Positions 11,796-26,499 are shown, counted from the first letter of the stretch. The stretch: 64,000 nt of DNA from Selaginella tamariscina (GCA_003024785.1 PUQB01000123.1:337479-401478); one strand, 5' to 3'. The notes: generated by a model from the sequence alone, not told the origin. Numbers and translations are program-made.

Positions 11796-14700
11796 ATTGG
11801 TATCGGAGCCTATTCTCACGGTCAGTAGGACTGCCTAAAGTGTGTATTTTAGGGTTTAGTTAGTTCTAAATTCTTGAAGTACTTATCACTTTGGCTAATG
11901 TCTGAATTCTGCGTGGAGAGTTGGTCCTGAGATCTATAACTCTTCGAGTACATCTACTTCATAAGTGGGTGTGGGTTATGGACTCAATGTCAAAGGTAGC
12001 ACTTGGAAGGCAACTTCCAAGTTGTATGCAGGTTACTTACTTGGTTCTGTTACTTTACCTTATGGTTGTTCAGGTTACTTTACCATATACTTCCACAAGA
12101 CATGGCATGTTAGTTTGTTCTGGCTTACAAACTAAGTCTTGTGAAGTGGATCATGTGATATGCTAAGTTTATACATTATTGAAAATTTTTCTTTTTCTTT
12201 AAGGTGTTTGAATTTGGGATAACACATGATTTGAGAACGTGACAATGTCCTTTGAGTTTTGGCTTAGGTCAAGATTCAATATCGGTTCCAATAGTGTTCA
12301 AACGGGGAAAGACTTATGTTCAAAGTGCGTCTTTGACTTCGGGAGAAGGGGCATATTCAAACATAAGAGTGAACACTACATTTTGACAAAGTGTAAAATA
12401 AGTTCTCATTATAGTGCATGTTTCCGAGAGTGTAACTCTAGAAGCAGACTATGGTGATGAACTTATAATACAAGAAATGTCGAATATTAACATATGATAA
12501 ATATGTTAAGCAGTGGTTTGAAGATCCAATGTAATCAAAGTATTGTCCGATGTTCGCAATATTTTGATGACGCTAGCTGCAAGTAACATTAGGGAATAGT
12601 TTACTAAGTTCAAGTCCCTTGATTTGAACAAAGTATAACTTGAAACCTTAGTTAGTTGTAAGCGCGCACTCTGTATTCAAGTTAGCTAGCTCGACTAACT
12701 TGATTATGAAGTTATCTCATGTGGGATCATAGAGAATGGATAAATAATAGATTTTGGCAGAGACGGATTTCGTTGCATCCTATCAATGCAGCTTTTGGGA
12801 TAGATGGCATGATCTATCAGAAAGAGAAATGTTGGAAACATACGTTTACATTTTCAGTTTACTGAGTAATGAAGGACTTGCATAGTGAAGGCGTTCGGCG
12901 CACACTTGCATTTTCATTTAACTCTTTAATCTTGAAATCTGTAACGTTGTTTGCAATGTGGGGATAAGCTCTTGAACAAGGGTGATTCCTTGGTTAAGAA
13001 GAGCATGATTTGGGATTCTCCACTTTGCTTATTGACTAAGTAAGGAAACTTGCTAAGTTTAATAAGTTATGTGTTGGTTTCAAATGAGTCGGAACTAGTG
13101 GGTATACATTTGGAGGTTTAAGTGCATGTACCTCCTCAGAGAGTCGGTATTCGATGAGAATTAGAAGTTGTATTGTTTTCAATATCGATTTTATTTTAGA
13201 GTCGAATGATTATTCAAAAGACGGTTTCTTGACTGCATCATGGTAAAATGTGGGCACTTAAAGAACAAATAAAGTATGTATCTTCAATCTTTCGGAATAT
13301 TGAAAAATAGAACTATTCTTGACTCAAGGTTTGATTGTATTCCTTGGGTTAGTTGTTAGTTCTATCTCAAGGTTTGATGGTGTTCCTTGAGTTGGTTCAA
13401 TATTCTTGTAAGTATGATATTGTGTAGCGGGATTAGCTCAAGAAGATGGTGTCCCTTCTTGATGATTGTAGTTCAAGGTTCGTCCAATATCCGGTTCGAG
13501 AATATGAGGTTTCCTATCACCTCATCTGTGAGATATTTATATTCTAAACTTTGCAGAATTTGTGACAATCTTTTCAAGATTGGTTATAAATGACTTGTCA
13601 AAGTATGGTATGATATCTCTTCAATATTGAGTTTGGAGCGCTCAATATCAAACTTGGTTATGATCACATGAGGTGGCCGTAATCATATAATAAAGACTCA
13701 AGTGGATTTGAGTCTGACACTTTGGTAAGGCACTACCTTAGTGTTATAACTTGAAACGTGTTTTCAAGTTAGTTGAGAAATGAGACATTTCTCAATACAT
13801 TGCTTGAGGGGCAATGTGATACTTTCTGGATTGCTAGGTGTCTAGAGTGAATAATGTATCTTAGTTCAATGTACTGAACTAGATATTTTATTCATGTTTG
13901 GGGAGATCTATTGAATTATAAGGTATGACTAAAACATGAAGTTGATAACACTTCAGTGTTATGATAACATTTATGTGGAGGTTATATCTTACTAAATCAA
14001 TTAGATGAACCAGACACTAGTTCATGATTCCTCTTAGTCTCTGAACAAGTTCCTCGAATACTGTCAACATTATATTTCCGTCTCAAAATTGAAGTTCGAT
14101 TCATGTAAACTAAGACCATATCTATAATGTAGTTGTAACATTTCGATAAATTGATATGATTGTAAGTTTATATCCACTAGTATAACAACTAGTTGATAAG
14201 CTTAGGATTTGAACGTTAAAACGATCATTATCCATTCGAGAGTATCAATATCGAAATTGTGACTATTTATAGAATAAGGATTAGTTTTAAAAGATGTTTA
14301 TCAAAAACACTAGTTGTTCAATTAGAAATACTTCGGTATAGTGTTGAAAAACATTTACGAAATAAGTTTAAGAGTTGGAAATAAATATAATGTTACGGAG
14401 GCGTACAGTATTACGAGTTCAGGGAGACTCTTATCGTGAAAACTAAGTTTTAAAATTCCGTATTTTGAACTTAGTACATAAGGAGTTAGGAATTATTGAA
14501 TGGCACCTAGTATGTTGTGCTCTTTGGAGAATGAGTACAATGAGGGTACTAATTAAGACAAAGATTGTTGATTGAGGCATTAGAGATGGGTTGAATTTCC
14601 TGGTTTCCACATTGTTTATAAGAAAGGTATGTTAGCTTATCTGGTCCCTGAACTGGTCGGTGTTATGAAAGAGTACAAAGTTGATTGTGAAAGATGAATG

Positions 14701-15531
14701 GTAGTGCTATCACACTTGGTTGCAAATTTGACTGAATTTGATTCCTATCGGGAATAAATTTATGTTAATAACACACCAAGTGGATGGCAAGGTTGGCAAG
14801 ACCTTGTTGTATACATGTGTACAGCCATGCGCCTCTGTGATCGCCTCTGGCCAGATTGACATGTTTACAAAGAACAGGGTTTTACGAATTGTACTCTTGT
14901 ATCGGAAAAGAGCTTGATTCCGATAAAGTCTCATACTTAGTCTGGCGTAACTATATACTAACAGAGATAGGTATAGTAGCAGACCCTTATGAAAAGGGGT
15001 AATGAGAAACACCGAGGGATGCAGAATGTAAGCTATAATATCGTAACATGTGGGACCATTGGAAAATCAAAGAAATGCGAAGGTGTTTGGTCAAGCATTT
15101 GAGAAGTGCTTGTTGTGCGCTAGATGACAGAGGTCGTCAACAGCGTTTAATATTAAGGAATAAAGCAAGTCTTTATTTCTTATTAACCAAGGGGCCGGCA
15201 ACAACACTAACTAGAGGCCTCCTATAAATTCTAGTTAAGTAAAGAAATTAACCAGTGTTGTGTGCGTCGGGTGACAGACTTTGCAGACGTGCAAAAGGTC
15301 TCCAAGTGACTTCATGTCAGGTGGTGCCTCCGGCAGCTGGGTTTACGACTCAGTGAACGACGGTTCTGAAGTACTTGGCTTCGCGTAATGCAAGGGGGGT
15401 AATGAAATTATGTGAACTTTTGGCTAACTCCACATAGAGTGATATGTTAGTTTTGGTTAGTTTTTCTAACATTATCTAGTCTTGGAGTTGGACGTCAACG
15501 AGGACGTTGACATTTTCAAAGGCGGGGAGTG
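11796..15531 (+). mobile_element. Internal domain 1 (non-coding, PBS to PPT)
   Basis: 3736 bases. The primer-binding site TGGTATCGGAGCC (11798-11810) lies two bases after the LTR and matches the usual initiator tRNA-Met complement except for one A to G change. The polypurine tract AAAGGCGGGGAG (15518-15529) precedes LTR 2. No open frame longer than about 100 codons exists and no retroviral motif was seen. The domain is crowded with short perfect stem-loops, for example 12001-12022, 13694-13715, 13750-13768, 13775-13793 and 13797-13817. Confidence 0.88.
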
Positions 15532-17255
15532 TGTCATAGTTTTTACTATGACTCGACCCTTTACTTTGGACGTTGACTGTTGTTACCTACTGTACTATGT
15601 TGATGGACCCTAGATGTAGTAGGAAACAGGCCCGCTTAGTGCACTTGGGTATCTGGTGATGGTCCGGCCGGGTGTCATTAGGTATTTGCAGGAAACTCTA
15701 AGCGAAGCTAGAACTTACCTTCTAGAAACCCACCCCCAATTTTGACGTCCCGAATAGGTGATTGGTCTTTGCAATGAGTTCGGCGTGTTAAGTAGGGTTA
15801 GGAACACCCCTAGGGTTGACCTAACCCTAGGGTTGCCCTAACCCACGCCCTAAACCCCCACCCCTTGGGTAGGGTTTAGGGGTAGGAGTAAGGGTGAGTT
15901 ATAGGCTCATATTGCTAATTTATCTAAGGGGCTAGAATTCAGTGCCAGCCCACTAACACATACAGGAAAAGAGGGGGGGGGGGGCTCCGTCACATAAATA
16001 AGGTAGAGTATATGTAGGAGAGCTCCTGGGTTCATGACTGAGTTCGTTGCTCTTCTCCGGTGCAAGCTCAGCTTGTGTCGTTAAGGTACAACCCTCTGTT
16101 GTGCCGCCCTAACTTCCAGATGCCAGGGGTACGTCCCACCTTCGGGGTAGCTTACCCTTAACGTTGGCGAATCCATGCCTGGGAGGTCTTGTCGGAATGC
16201 ACGTTCCAAGAGGCAGAGGTTGAGGCTTGTCTCCAGCCTCCTCCTCCACGTCAAGCTAGGTGTAGCACTCACGCCAAGCAAGGCACATCCGTGTCCTTGT
16301 CCAACTGTGGGCGTGGGATCTTGTTTGACAGGTTCCACATTCCTGGTTCATTGAGGGGTTCTAGAGTTGGCATTTAGGAGCCACGTTTGTGGCACTTGGT
16401 GCAACTCTTGAATCTAAGGGCTATGGCATGATAGCCCACATCGGAAGGCAGTGTCACATGGAGATGTGACACTGGGCTAAACGTCACATGGTACAACGCC
16501 CAGGCACGCCCTTTGGGGTTATGTCATGGGTTGTCGCCAAGGGGTTGGATACTCTAGCAAACAGACATGCTTGTGCTTGCACTAGGGTGCTAAGCCTTGG
16601 GCATCCGCTCAAGGGAGGTTAGGTCTCATAACTAGGTGTGCTTTGGCACACTTGGCTAGGGGAGTGTTCTCCTTGGAATCAAGGGTTGAACAACCTAAGC
16701 TCATTAGCAGAGCCCTTTCGTAGGCACTCGCAAGGTCATGTGCTTAGGGTTATCCCAAACCTAGCCTTAGGGAGTTTGCTTAGCAGAACACTCGTGTCCC
16801 CACTAAGTACTAGCCCTAGGTCTAGGGTATAACTTGGCCACTCAAACCCTTAGGGGTTAGTCGTGGTTCAGGGTACCCTTGTCGCCCTAAAGGGGTTGTA
16901 CTCCCGGATGAGGGTGATTCCTCAAGGGGTAAGTGACGATGCCTTAGCTCTGTCAGGGGTATGTGTGGAACACACGTCTCCTTGATGGGGGTTAGGGCAT
17001 GAGCCTGTCTAGGTCTTCTAGGGCAAGACCCTAAGTCAACTAGGGTTATCCCTCAAGGGTTTTGGGGGTAGACATTCTAGGGAGACTTAGGCTAAACCCT
17101 AAGTCTCCTGTCCACTTGGGCATTAGAGTCTAACCTAGGGGTCGTTGGGGTTGTTCTGGGAAACTTAGCGTTGCTCACACAGGGTGATGACGCCGAATGG
17201 CCACCTGGCAGCCACGTGTTGCCACGTGTTGGCCCTTTGGGTTAAAACTCTGACA
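15532..17255 (+). repeat. LTR 2 (1724 bp)
   Basis: Same ends as LTR 1 and contains the 85-base block absent there (15861-15945). It is shared by units 1 and 2 of the array. Confidence 0.9.
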
Positions 17256-20200
17256 ATTGGTATCGGAGCCTATTCTCTGCGGTCAGTAGGACTGCCTAAA
17301 GTGTAGTGTATTTTAGGGTTTAGTTAGTTCTAAATTCTTGAAGTACTCTATCACTTTCGGCTAATGTCTGAATTCTGCGTGGAGAGTTGGTCCTGAGATC
17401 TATAACTCTTCGAGTACACTACTTCATAAGTGGGTGTGGGTTATGGACTCCAATGTAAGGTAGCACTTGGAAGGCAACTTCCAAGTTGTATGCAGGTTAC
17501 TTCTTAGGTTATTTACTTTACCTTATGGTGTTCAGGTTACTTTACCATATACTTCCACAAGACATGGCATGTTAGTTTGTTCTGGCTTACAAACTAAGTC
17601 TTGTGAAGTGGATCATGTGATATGCTAAGTTACACATTATTGAAAATTTTTCTTTTCTTTAAGGTGTTTGAATTTGGGATAACACATGATTTGAGAACGT
17701 GACAGTCCTTTGAGTTTTGGCTTAGGTCAAGATTCAATATCGTTCCAATAGTGTTCAAACGGGGAAAGACTTATGTTCGAAGTGCGTCTTTGACTTCGGG
17801 AAGGGGCATATTCAAACATAAGAGTGAACACTACATTTTGACATAAAGTGTAAAATAAGCTCTCATTATAGTGCATGTTTCCGAGAGTGTAACTCTAGAA
17901 GCAGACTATGGTGATGAACTTATAATACAAGAAAAATATATTAACATATGATAAATATGTTAAGCAGTGGTTTGAAGATCCAATGTAATCAAAGTATTGT
18001 CCGATGTTCGCAATATTTTGATGACGCTAGCTACAAGTAACATTAGGTGAATAGTTTACTAAGTTCAAGTCCTTGATTTGAACAAAGTACAACTTGAAAC
18101 CTTAGTTAGTTGTAAGCGCGCACTCTATATTCAAGTTAGCTAGCTCGACTAACTTGATTATGAAAGTTATCTCATGTGGGATCATAAGAATGAAGATAAA
18201 ATAATAATTTTGAGCAGACGGATTTAACGTTCATCCCTATCAATGCAGCTTTTGGGATAGATGGCATGATCTATCAGAAAGAGAAATGTTGGAAACATAC
18301 GTTTACATTTTCAGTTACTGAGTAATGAAGGACTTGCATAGTGAAAGGCGTTCGGCGCACACTTGCGCATTTTCATTATTAACTCTTTAATATTGAAATC
18401 TGTAACGTTGTTTGCAATGTGGGGATAAGCTCTTGAACAAGGGTGATTCCTTGGTTAAGAAGAGCATGATTTGGGATTCTCCACTTTGCTTATTGACTAA
18501 GTAAGGAAACTTGCTAAGTTTAATAAGTTATGTGGTGGTGTCAATGAGTCGGAATAGTTGGGTATACATTGGAGGTTTAAGTGCATGTACCTCCTTAAGA
18601 TAGTCGGTATTCGATGAGAATTAGAAGTTGGTATTGGTTTTCAATAACGATTTATTTTAGAGTCGAATACGATTATTCAAAAGACGGTTTCTTGACTCTG
18701 CATCATGGTCGCAAATGTGGGCACTTAAAGAACAAATAAAGTATGTATCTTCAATCTTTCGGAATATTGAAAAATAGAACTATTCTTGACTCAAGGTTTG
18801 ATTGTATTCCTTGGGTTAGTGTTAGTTCTATCTCAAGGTTTGATGGTGTTCCTTGAGTTGGTTCAATATTCTTGTAAGTATGATATTGTGTAGCGGATTA
18901 GCTCAAGAAGATGGTGTCCCTTCTTGATGATTGTAGTTCAAGGTTCGTCCAATATCCGGTTCGAGAATTGAGGTTTCCTATCACCTCATCTGTGAGATAT
19001 TTATATCTTAAACTTTGATAGAATTTGTGACAATCTTTTCAAGATTGGTTATAAATGACTTGTCAAAGTATGGTATGATATCTCTTCAATATTGAGTTTG
19101 GAGCGCTCAATATCAAACTTGGTTATGATCACATGAGGTGGCCGTAATCATATAAAAAGACTCAAGTGGATTTGAGTCTGACACTTTGGTAAGGCACTAC
19201 CTTAGTGTTATAACTTGAAACGTGTTTTCAAGTTAGTTGAGAAATGAGACATTTCTCAATACATTGCTTGAGGGGCAATGTGATACTTTCTGGATTGCTA
19301 GGTGTCTAGAGTGAATAATGTATCTTAGTTCAATGTACTGAACTAGATATTTTATTCATGTTTGGGGAGATCTATTGAATATAAGGTATGACTAAAACAT
19401 GAAGTTGATCTAACACTTCAGTGTTATGATAACATTTATGTGGAGGTTTATATCTTACTAAATCAATTAGATGAACCAGACACTAGTTCATGATTCCTCT
19501 TAGTCTCTGAACAAAGTTCCTCGAAATACTGTCATAACATTATATTCCGTCTCAAAATTGAAGTTCGGTTCATGTAAACTAAGACCATATCTATAATGTA
19601 GTTGTAGCATTTCGATAAATTGATATGATTGTAAGTTTATATCCACTAGTATAACAACTAGTTGATAAGCTTAGGATTTGAACGTTAAAACGATCATTAT
19701 CCATTCGAGAGTATCAATATCGAAATTGCGACTATTTATAGAATAAGGATTAGTTTTAAAAGATGTTTATCAAAAACACTAGTTGTTCAATTAGTGATAC
19801 TTCGGTATAGTGTTGAAAACATTTACGAAATAAGTTTAAGAGTTGGAAATAAATATATGTTATGGAGGCGTACAGTATTACGAGTTCAGGAGACTCTTAT
19901 CGTGAAAACTAAGTTTTAAAATTCCGTATTTTGAACTTAGTACGATAAGGAGTTAGGAATTATTGAATGGCACCTAGTATGTTGTGCTCTTTGGAGAATG
20001 AGTACAATGAGGGTACTAATTAAGACAAAGATTGTTGATTGAGGCATTAGAGATGGGTTGAATTTCCTGGTTTCCACATTGGTTTATAGAAAGGTATGTT
20101 AGCTTATCTGGTCCCTGAACTGGTCGGTGTTATGAAAGAGTACAAAGTTGATTGTGAAAGATGAATGGTAGTGCTATCACACTTGGTTGCAAATTTGACT

Positions 20201-21002
20201 GAATTTGATTCCTATCGGGAATAAATTTATGTTAATAACACACCAAGTGGATGGCAGGTTGGCAAGACCTTGTTGTATACATGTGTACAGCCATGCGCCT
20301 CTGTGATCGCCTCTGGCCAGATTGATATGTTTACAAAGAACAGGGTTTTACGAATTGTACTCTTGTATCGGAAAAGAGCTTGATTCCGATAAAAGTCTCA
20401 TACTTAGTCTGGCGTAACTATATACTAACAGAGATAGGTATAGTAGCAGACCCTTATGAAAAGGGGTAATGAGAAACACCGAGGGATGCAGAGATGTAAG
20501 CTATAATATCGTAACATGTGGGACCATTGGAAAATCAAAGAAATGCGAAGGTGTTTGGTCAAGCATTTGAGAAGTGCTTGTTGTGCGCTAGATGACAGAG
20601 GTCGTCAATCGTTTAATATTAAGGAATAAAGCAAGTCTTTATTTCTTATTAACCAAGGGGCCGGCAACAACACTAACTAGAGGCCTCCAATATAAATTCT
20701 AGTTAAGTAAAGAAATTAACCAGTGTTGTGTGCGTCGGGTGACAGACTTTGCAGACGTGCAAAAGGTCTCCAAGTGACTTCATGTCGCAGGTGGTGCCTC
20801 CGGCAGCTGGGTTTACGACTCAGTGAACGACGGTTCTGAAGTACTTGGCTTCGCGTAATGCAAGGGGGGTAATGAAATTATGTGAACTTTTGGCTAACTC
20901 CGCATAGAGTGATATGTTAGTTTTGGTTAGTTTTTTCTAACATTATCTAGTCTTGGAGTTGGACGTCAACGAGGACGTTGACATTTTCAAAGGCGGGGAG
21001 TG
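17256..21002 (+). mobile_element. Internal domain 2 (non-coding)
   Basis: 3747 bases; PBS TGGTATCGGAGCC at 17258-17270 and polypurine tract at 20989-21000. It is nearly identical to domain 1 apart from scattered small indels and substitutions. No coding capacity. Confidence 0.88.
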
Positions 21003-22733
21003 TGTCATAGTTTTTACTATGACTCGACCCTTTACTTTGGACGTTGACTGTTGTTACCTACTGTACTATGTTGATGGACCCTAGATGTAGTAGGAAACAG
21101 GCCCGCTTAGTGCACTTGGGTATCTGGTGATGGTCCGGCCGGGTGTCATTAGGTATTTGCAGGAAACTCTAAGCGAAGCTAGAACTTACCTTCTAGAAAC
21201 CCACCCCCAATTTTGACGTCCGAATAGGTTATTGGTCTTTGCAATGAGTTCGGCGTGTTAAGTAGGGTTAGGAACACCCCTAGGGTTGACCTAACCCTAG
21301 GGTTGCCCTAACCCACGCCCTAAAACCCCCACCCCTTGGGTAGGGTTTAGGGGTAGGAGTAAGGGTGAGTTATAGGCTCATATTGCTAATTTATCTAAGG
21401 GGCTAGAATTCAGTGCCAGCCCACTAACACATACAGGAAAAGAGGGGGGGGGGGCTCCGTCACATAAATAAGGTAGAGTATGTAGGAGAGCTCCTGGGTT
21501 CATGAATGAGTTCGTTGCTCTTCTGCCGGTGCAAGCTTCAGCTTGTGTCGTTAAGGTACAACCCTCTGTTGTGCCGCCCTAACTTCCAGATGCCAGGGGT
21601 ACGTCCCACCTTCGGGGTAGCTTACCCTTAACGTTGGCGAATCCATGCCTGGGAGGTCTTGTCGGAATGCACGTTCCAAGAGGCAGAGGTTGAGGCTTGT
21701 CTCCAGCCTCCTCCTCCACGTCAAGCTAGGTGTAGCACTCACGACCAAGCAAGGCACATCCGTGTCCTTGTCCAACTGTGGGCGTGGGATCTTGTTTGAC
21801 AGGTTCACGTTACCTGGTTCCTAAGGGGTTCTAGAGTTGGCATTTAGGAGCCACGTTTGTGGCACTTGGTGCAACTCTTGAATCTAAGGGCTATGGCATG
21901 ATAGCCCACATTGTGGAAGGCAGTGTCACATGGAGATGTGACACTGGGCTAAACGTCACATGGTACAACGCCCGAGGCACCCTTTGGGGTTATGTCATGG
22001 GCTTGTCGCCAAGGGGTTGGATACTCTAGCAAACAGGCATGCTTGTGCTTGCACTAGGGTGCTAAGCCTTGGGCATCCGCTCAAGGGAGGTTAGGTCTCG
22101 TAACTAGGTGTGCTTTGGCACACTTGGCTAGGGGAGTGTTCTCCTTGGAATCCAGGGGTTGAACAACCTAAGCTCATTAGCAGAAGCCCTTTCGTAAGGC
22201 ACTCGCAAGGTCATGTGCTTAGGGTTATCCAAACCTAGCCTTAGGGAGTTTGCTTAGCAGAACACTCGTGTCCCCACTAAGTACTAGCCCTAGGTCTAGG
22301 GTATAACTTGGCCACTCAAACCCTTAGGGGTTAGTCGTGGTTCAGGGTACCTTGTCGCCCTAAAGGGGTTGTACTCCCGGATGAGGGTGATTCCTTAAGG
22401 GAAGGGTAAGTGACGATGCCTTAGCTCTGTCAGGGGTATGTGTGGAACACACGTCTCCTTGATGGGGGTTAGGGCATGAGCCTGTCTAGGTCTTCTAGGG
22501 CAAGACCCTAAGTCAACTAGGGTTATCCCTCAAGGGTTTTGGGGGTAGACATTCTAGGGAGACTTAGGCTAAACCCTAAGTCTCCTGTCCACTTGGGCAT
22601 TAGAGTCTAACCTTAGGGGTTGTTGGGGTTGTTCTGGGAAACTTAGCGTTGCTCACACAGGGTGATGACGCCGAATGGCCACCTGGCAGCCACGTATTGC
22701 CACGTGTTGGCCCTTTGGGTTAAAACTCTGACA
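21003..22733 (+). repeat. LTR 3 (1731 bp)
   Basis: TGTCATAG to CTCTGACA, flanked by the polypurine tract on the left and the PBS on the right. It has the full set of blocks seen in LTR 2. Confidence 0.9.
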
Positions 22734-25700
22734 ATTGGTATCGGAGCTATTCTCTACGGTCAGTAGGACTGCCTAAAAGTGTATTTTAGGGTTTAGTTGG
22801 TTCTAAATTCTTGAAGTACTTTATCATTTTTGGTTAATGTCTGAATTCTGCGTGGAGAGTTGGTCCTGAGATCTATAACTCTTCTGAGTACATCTACTTC
22901 ATAAGTGGGTGTGGGTTATGGACTCGAATGTCAAAGGTAAGACTTGGAAGGCAACTTCCAAGTTGTATGCTAGGTTACTTAACTTTAAGGATGTTCATGT
23001 TACTTTACCTTATGGATGTTCAGGTTACTTTACCATATACTTCCACAAGACATGGCATGTTAGTTTGTTCTAGCTTACAAACTAAGTCTTGTGAAGTGGA
23101 TCATGTGATATGCTAAGTTTATACATTATCGAAAATTTTTCTTTTCTTTAAGGTGTTTGAATTTAGGATAACACATGATTGAGAACGTGACAACGTCCTT
23201 TGAGTTTTGGCTTAGGTCAAGATTCAATATCGGGTTCGGCAATAGTGTTCAAATGGGGAAAGACTTATGTTCGGAAGTGCTCTTTAACTTCGGGAGAAGG
23301 GGCATATTCAAACATAAGAGTGAACACTACATTTTGACAGAAGGTAAAATAAGCTCTCATTATAGTGCATGTTTTCGAGAGTGTAACTCAGAAGCAACTA
23401 TGGTGATGAACTTATAATACAAGAAATCGGATATTAACATATGATAAATATGTTAAGCAGTGGGTTTGAAGATCCAATGTAATCAAAGTATTGTCCGATG
23501 TTCGCAATATTTTGATGACGCTAGCTACAAGTAACATTAGGTGGAATAGTTTACTAAGTTCAAGTCCCTTGATTTGAACAAAGTATAAACTGAAACCTTA
23601 GTTAGTTGTAAGCGCGCACTCTTATTCAAGTTAGCTAGCTCGACTAACTTGATTATGAAGTTATCTCATGTGGGATCATAAGAATGAGATAAATAATAGA
23701 TTTTGGCAGCAGACGGATTTAACGTTGCATCCCTATCAATGCAGCTTTTGGGATAGATGGCATGATCTATTAGAAAGAGAATGTTGGAAACATACGTTTA
23801 CATTTTCAGTTTACTGAGTAATGAAGGACTTGCATAGTGAAGGCGTTCGGCGCACACTTGTGCATTTTCATTATTAACTCTTTAATATTGAAATCTGTAA
23901 CGTTGTTTGCAATGTGGGATAAGCTCTTGAACAAGGGTGATTCCTTGGTTAAGAAGAGCATGATTTGGGATTCTCCTTTGCTTATTGACTAAGTAAGGAA
24001 ACTTGCTAAGTTTAATAAGTTATGTTGGTGGTGTCAAATGAGTCGTAATAGTCGGGTATACATTGTGGAGGTTTAAGTGCATGTACCTCCTTAAGATAGT
24101 CGGTATTCGATGAGAATTAGAAGTTGGTATTGGTTTTCAATAACGATTTTATTTTAGAGTCGAATATGATTATTCAAAAGACGGTTTCTTGACTCTGCAT
24201 CATGGTAAAATGTGGGCACTTAAAGAACAAATAAAGTATGTATCTTCAATCTTTCGGAATATTGAAAAATAGAACTATTCTTGACTCAAGGTTTGATTGT
24301 ATTCCTTGGGTTAGTTGTTAGTTCTATCTCAAGGTTTGATGGTGTTCCTTGAGTTGGTTCAATATTCTTGTAAGTATGATATTGTGTAGCGGATTAGCTC
24401 AAGAAGATGGTGTCCCTTCTTGATGATTGTAGTTCAAGGTTCGTCCAATATCCGGTTCGAGAATATGAGGTTTCCTATCACCTCATCTGTGAGATATTTA
24501 TATTCTAAACTTTGATAGAATTTGTGACAATCTTTTCAAGATTGGTTATAAATGACTTGTCAAAGTATGGTATGATATCTCTTCAATATTGAGTTTGGAG
24601 CGCTCAATATCAAACTTGGTTATGATCACATGAGGTGGCCGTAATCATATAATATAAAGACTCAAGTGGATTTGAGTCTGACACTTTGGTAAGGCACTAC
24701 CTTAGTGTTATAACTTGAAACGTGTTTTCAAGTTAGTTGAGAAATGAGACATTTCTCAATACATTGCTTGAGGGGCAATGTGATACTTTCTGGATTGCTA
24801 GGTGTCTAGAGTGAATAATGTATCTTAGTTCAATGTACTGAACTAGATATTTTATTCATGTTTGGGGAGATCTATTGAAATATAAGGTATGAAAACATGA
24901 AGTTGATCTAACACTTCAGTGTTATGATAACATTTATGTGGAGGTTTATATCTTACTAAATCAATTAGATGAACCAGACACTAGTTCATGATTCCTCTTA
25001 GTCTCTGAACAAAGTTCCTCGAAATACTGTCATAACATTATATTTCCGTCTCAAAATTGAAGTTCGGTTCATGTAAACTAAGACCATATCTATAATGTAG
25101 TTGTAGCATTTCGATAAATTGATATGATTGTAAGTTTATATCCACTAGTATAACAACTAGTTGATAAGCTTAGGATTTGAACGTTAAAACGATCATTATC
25201 CATTCGAGAGTATCAATATCGAAATTGTGACTATTTATAGAATAAGGATTAGTTTTAAAAGATGTTTATCAAAAACACTAGTTGTCAATTAGTGATACTT
25301 CGGTATAGTGTTGAAAACATTTACGAAATAAGTTTAAGAGTTGGAAATAAATATAATGTTATGGAGGCGTACAGTATTACGAGTTCAGGGAGACTCTTAT
25401 CGTGAAAACTAAGTTTTAAAATTCCGTATTTTGAACTTAGTACAATAAGGAGTTAGGAATTATTGAATGGCACCTAGTATGTTGTGCTCTTTGGAGAATG
25501 AGTACAATGAGGGTACTAATTAAGACAAAGATTGTTGATTGAGGCATTAGAGATGGGTTGAATTTCCTGGTTTCCACATTGTTTATAAGAAAGGTATGTT
25601 AGCTTATCTGGTCCCTGAACTGGTCGGTGTTATGAAAGAGTACAAAGTTGATTGTGAAAGATGAATGGTAGTGCTATCACACTTGGTTGCAAATTTGACT

Positions 25701-26499
25701 GAATTTGATTCCTATCGGGAATAAATTTATGTTAATAACACACCAAGTGGATGGCAGGTTGGCAAGACCTTGTTGTATACATGTGTAGCCATGCGCCTCT
25801 GTGATCGCCTCTGGCCAGATTGATATGTTTACAAAGAATAGGGTTTTACGAATTGTACTCTTGTATCGGAAAAGAGCTTGATTCCGATAAAAGTCTCATA
25901 CTTAGTCTGGCGTAACTATATACTAACAAGAGATAGGTAGTAGCAGACCCTTATGAAAAGGGGTAATGAGAAACACCGAGGGATGCAGAGATGTAAGCTA
26001 TAATATCGTAACATGTGGGACCATTGGAAAATCAAAGAAATGTGAAGGTGTTTGGTCAAGCATTTGAGAAGTGCTTGTTGTGCGCTAGATGATAGAGGTC
26101 GTCAATAGCGTTTAATATTAAGGAATAAAGCAAGTCTTTATTTCTTATTAACCAAGGGGCCGGCAACAACACTAACTAGAGGCCTCCTATATAAATTCTA
26201 GTTAAATAAAGAAATTAACTAGTGTTGTGTGCGTCGGGTGACAGACTTTGCAGACGTGCAAAAGGTCTCCAAGTGACTTCATTGCAGGTGGTGCCTCCGG
26301 CAGCTGGGTTTACGACTCAGTGAACGACGGTTCTGAAGTACTTGGCTTCGCGTAATGCAAGGGGGGTAATGAAATTATGTGAACTTTTGGCTAACTCCAC
26401 ATAGAGTGATATGTTAGTTTTGGTTAGTTTTTTCTAACATTATCTAGTCTTGGAGTTGGACGTCAACGAGGACGTTGACATTTTCAAAGGCGGGGAGTG
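22734..26499 (+). mobile_element. Internal domain 3 (non-coding)
   Basis: 3766 bases; PBS TGGTATCGGAGC at 22736-22747 and polypurine tract at 26486-26497. It has a small local duplication around 22975-23030 (a repeated 'gttactttacctta..ggatgttca' stretch) that is not in domain 1. Confidence 0.88.

Noticed and set aside
12239..12457. Possible gag zinc knuckle (LCSKCVFDFGRRGIFKHKSEH) in the internal domains
   Set aside because: Cysteine/histidine spacing does not fit CCHC, the frame is broken in other units, and no neighbouring gag or pol motif exists.
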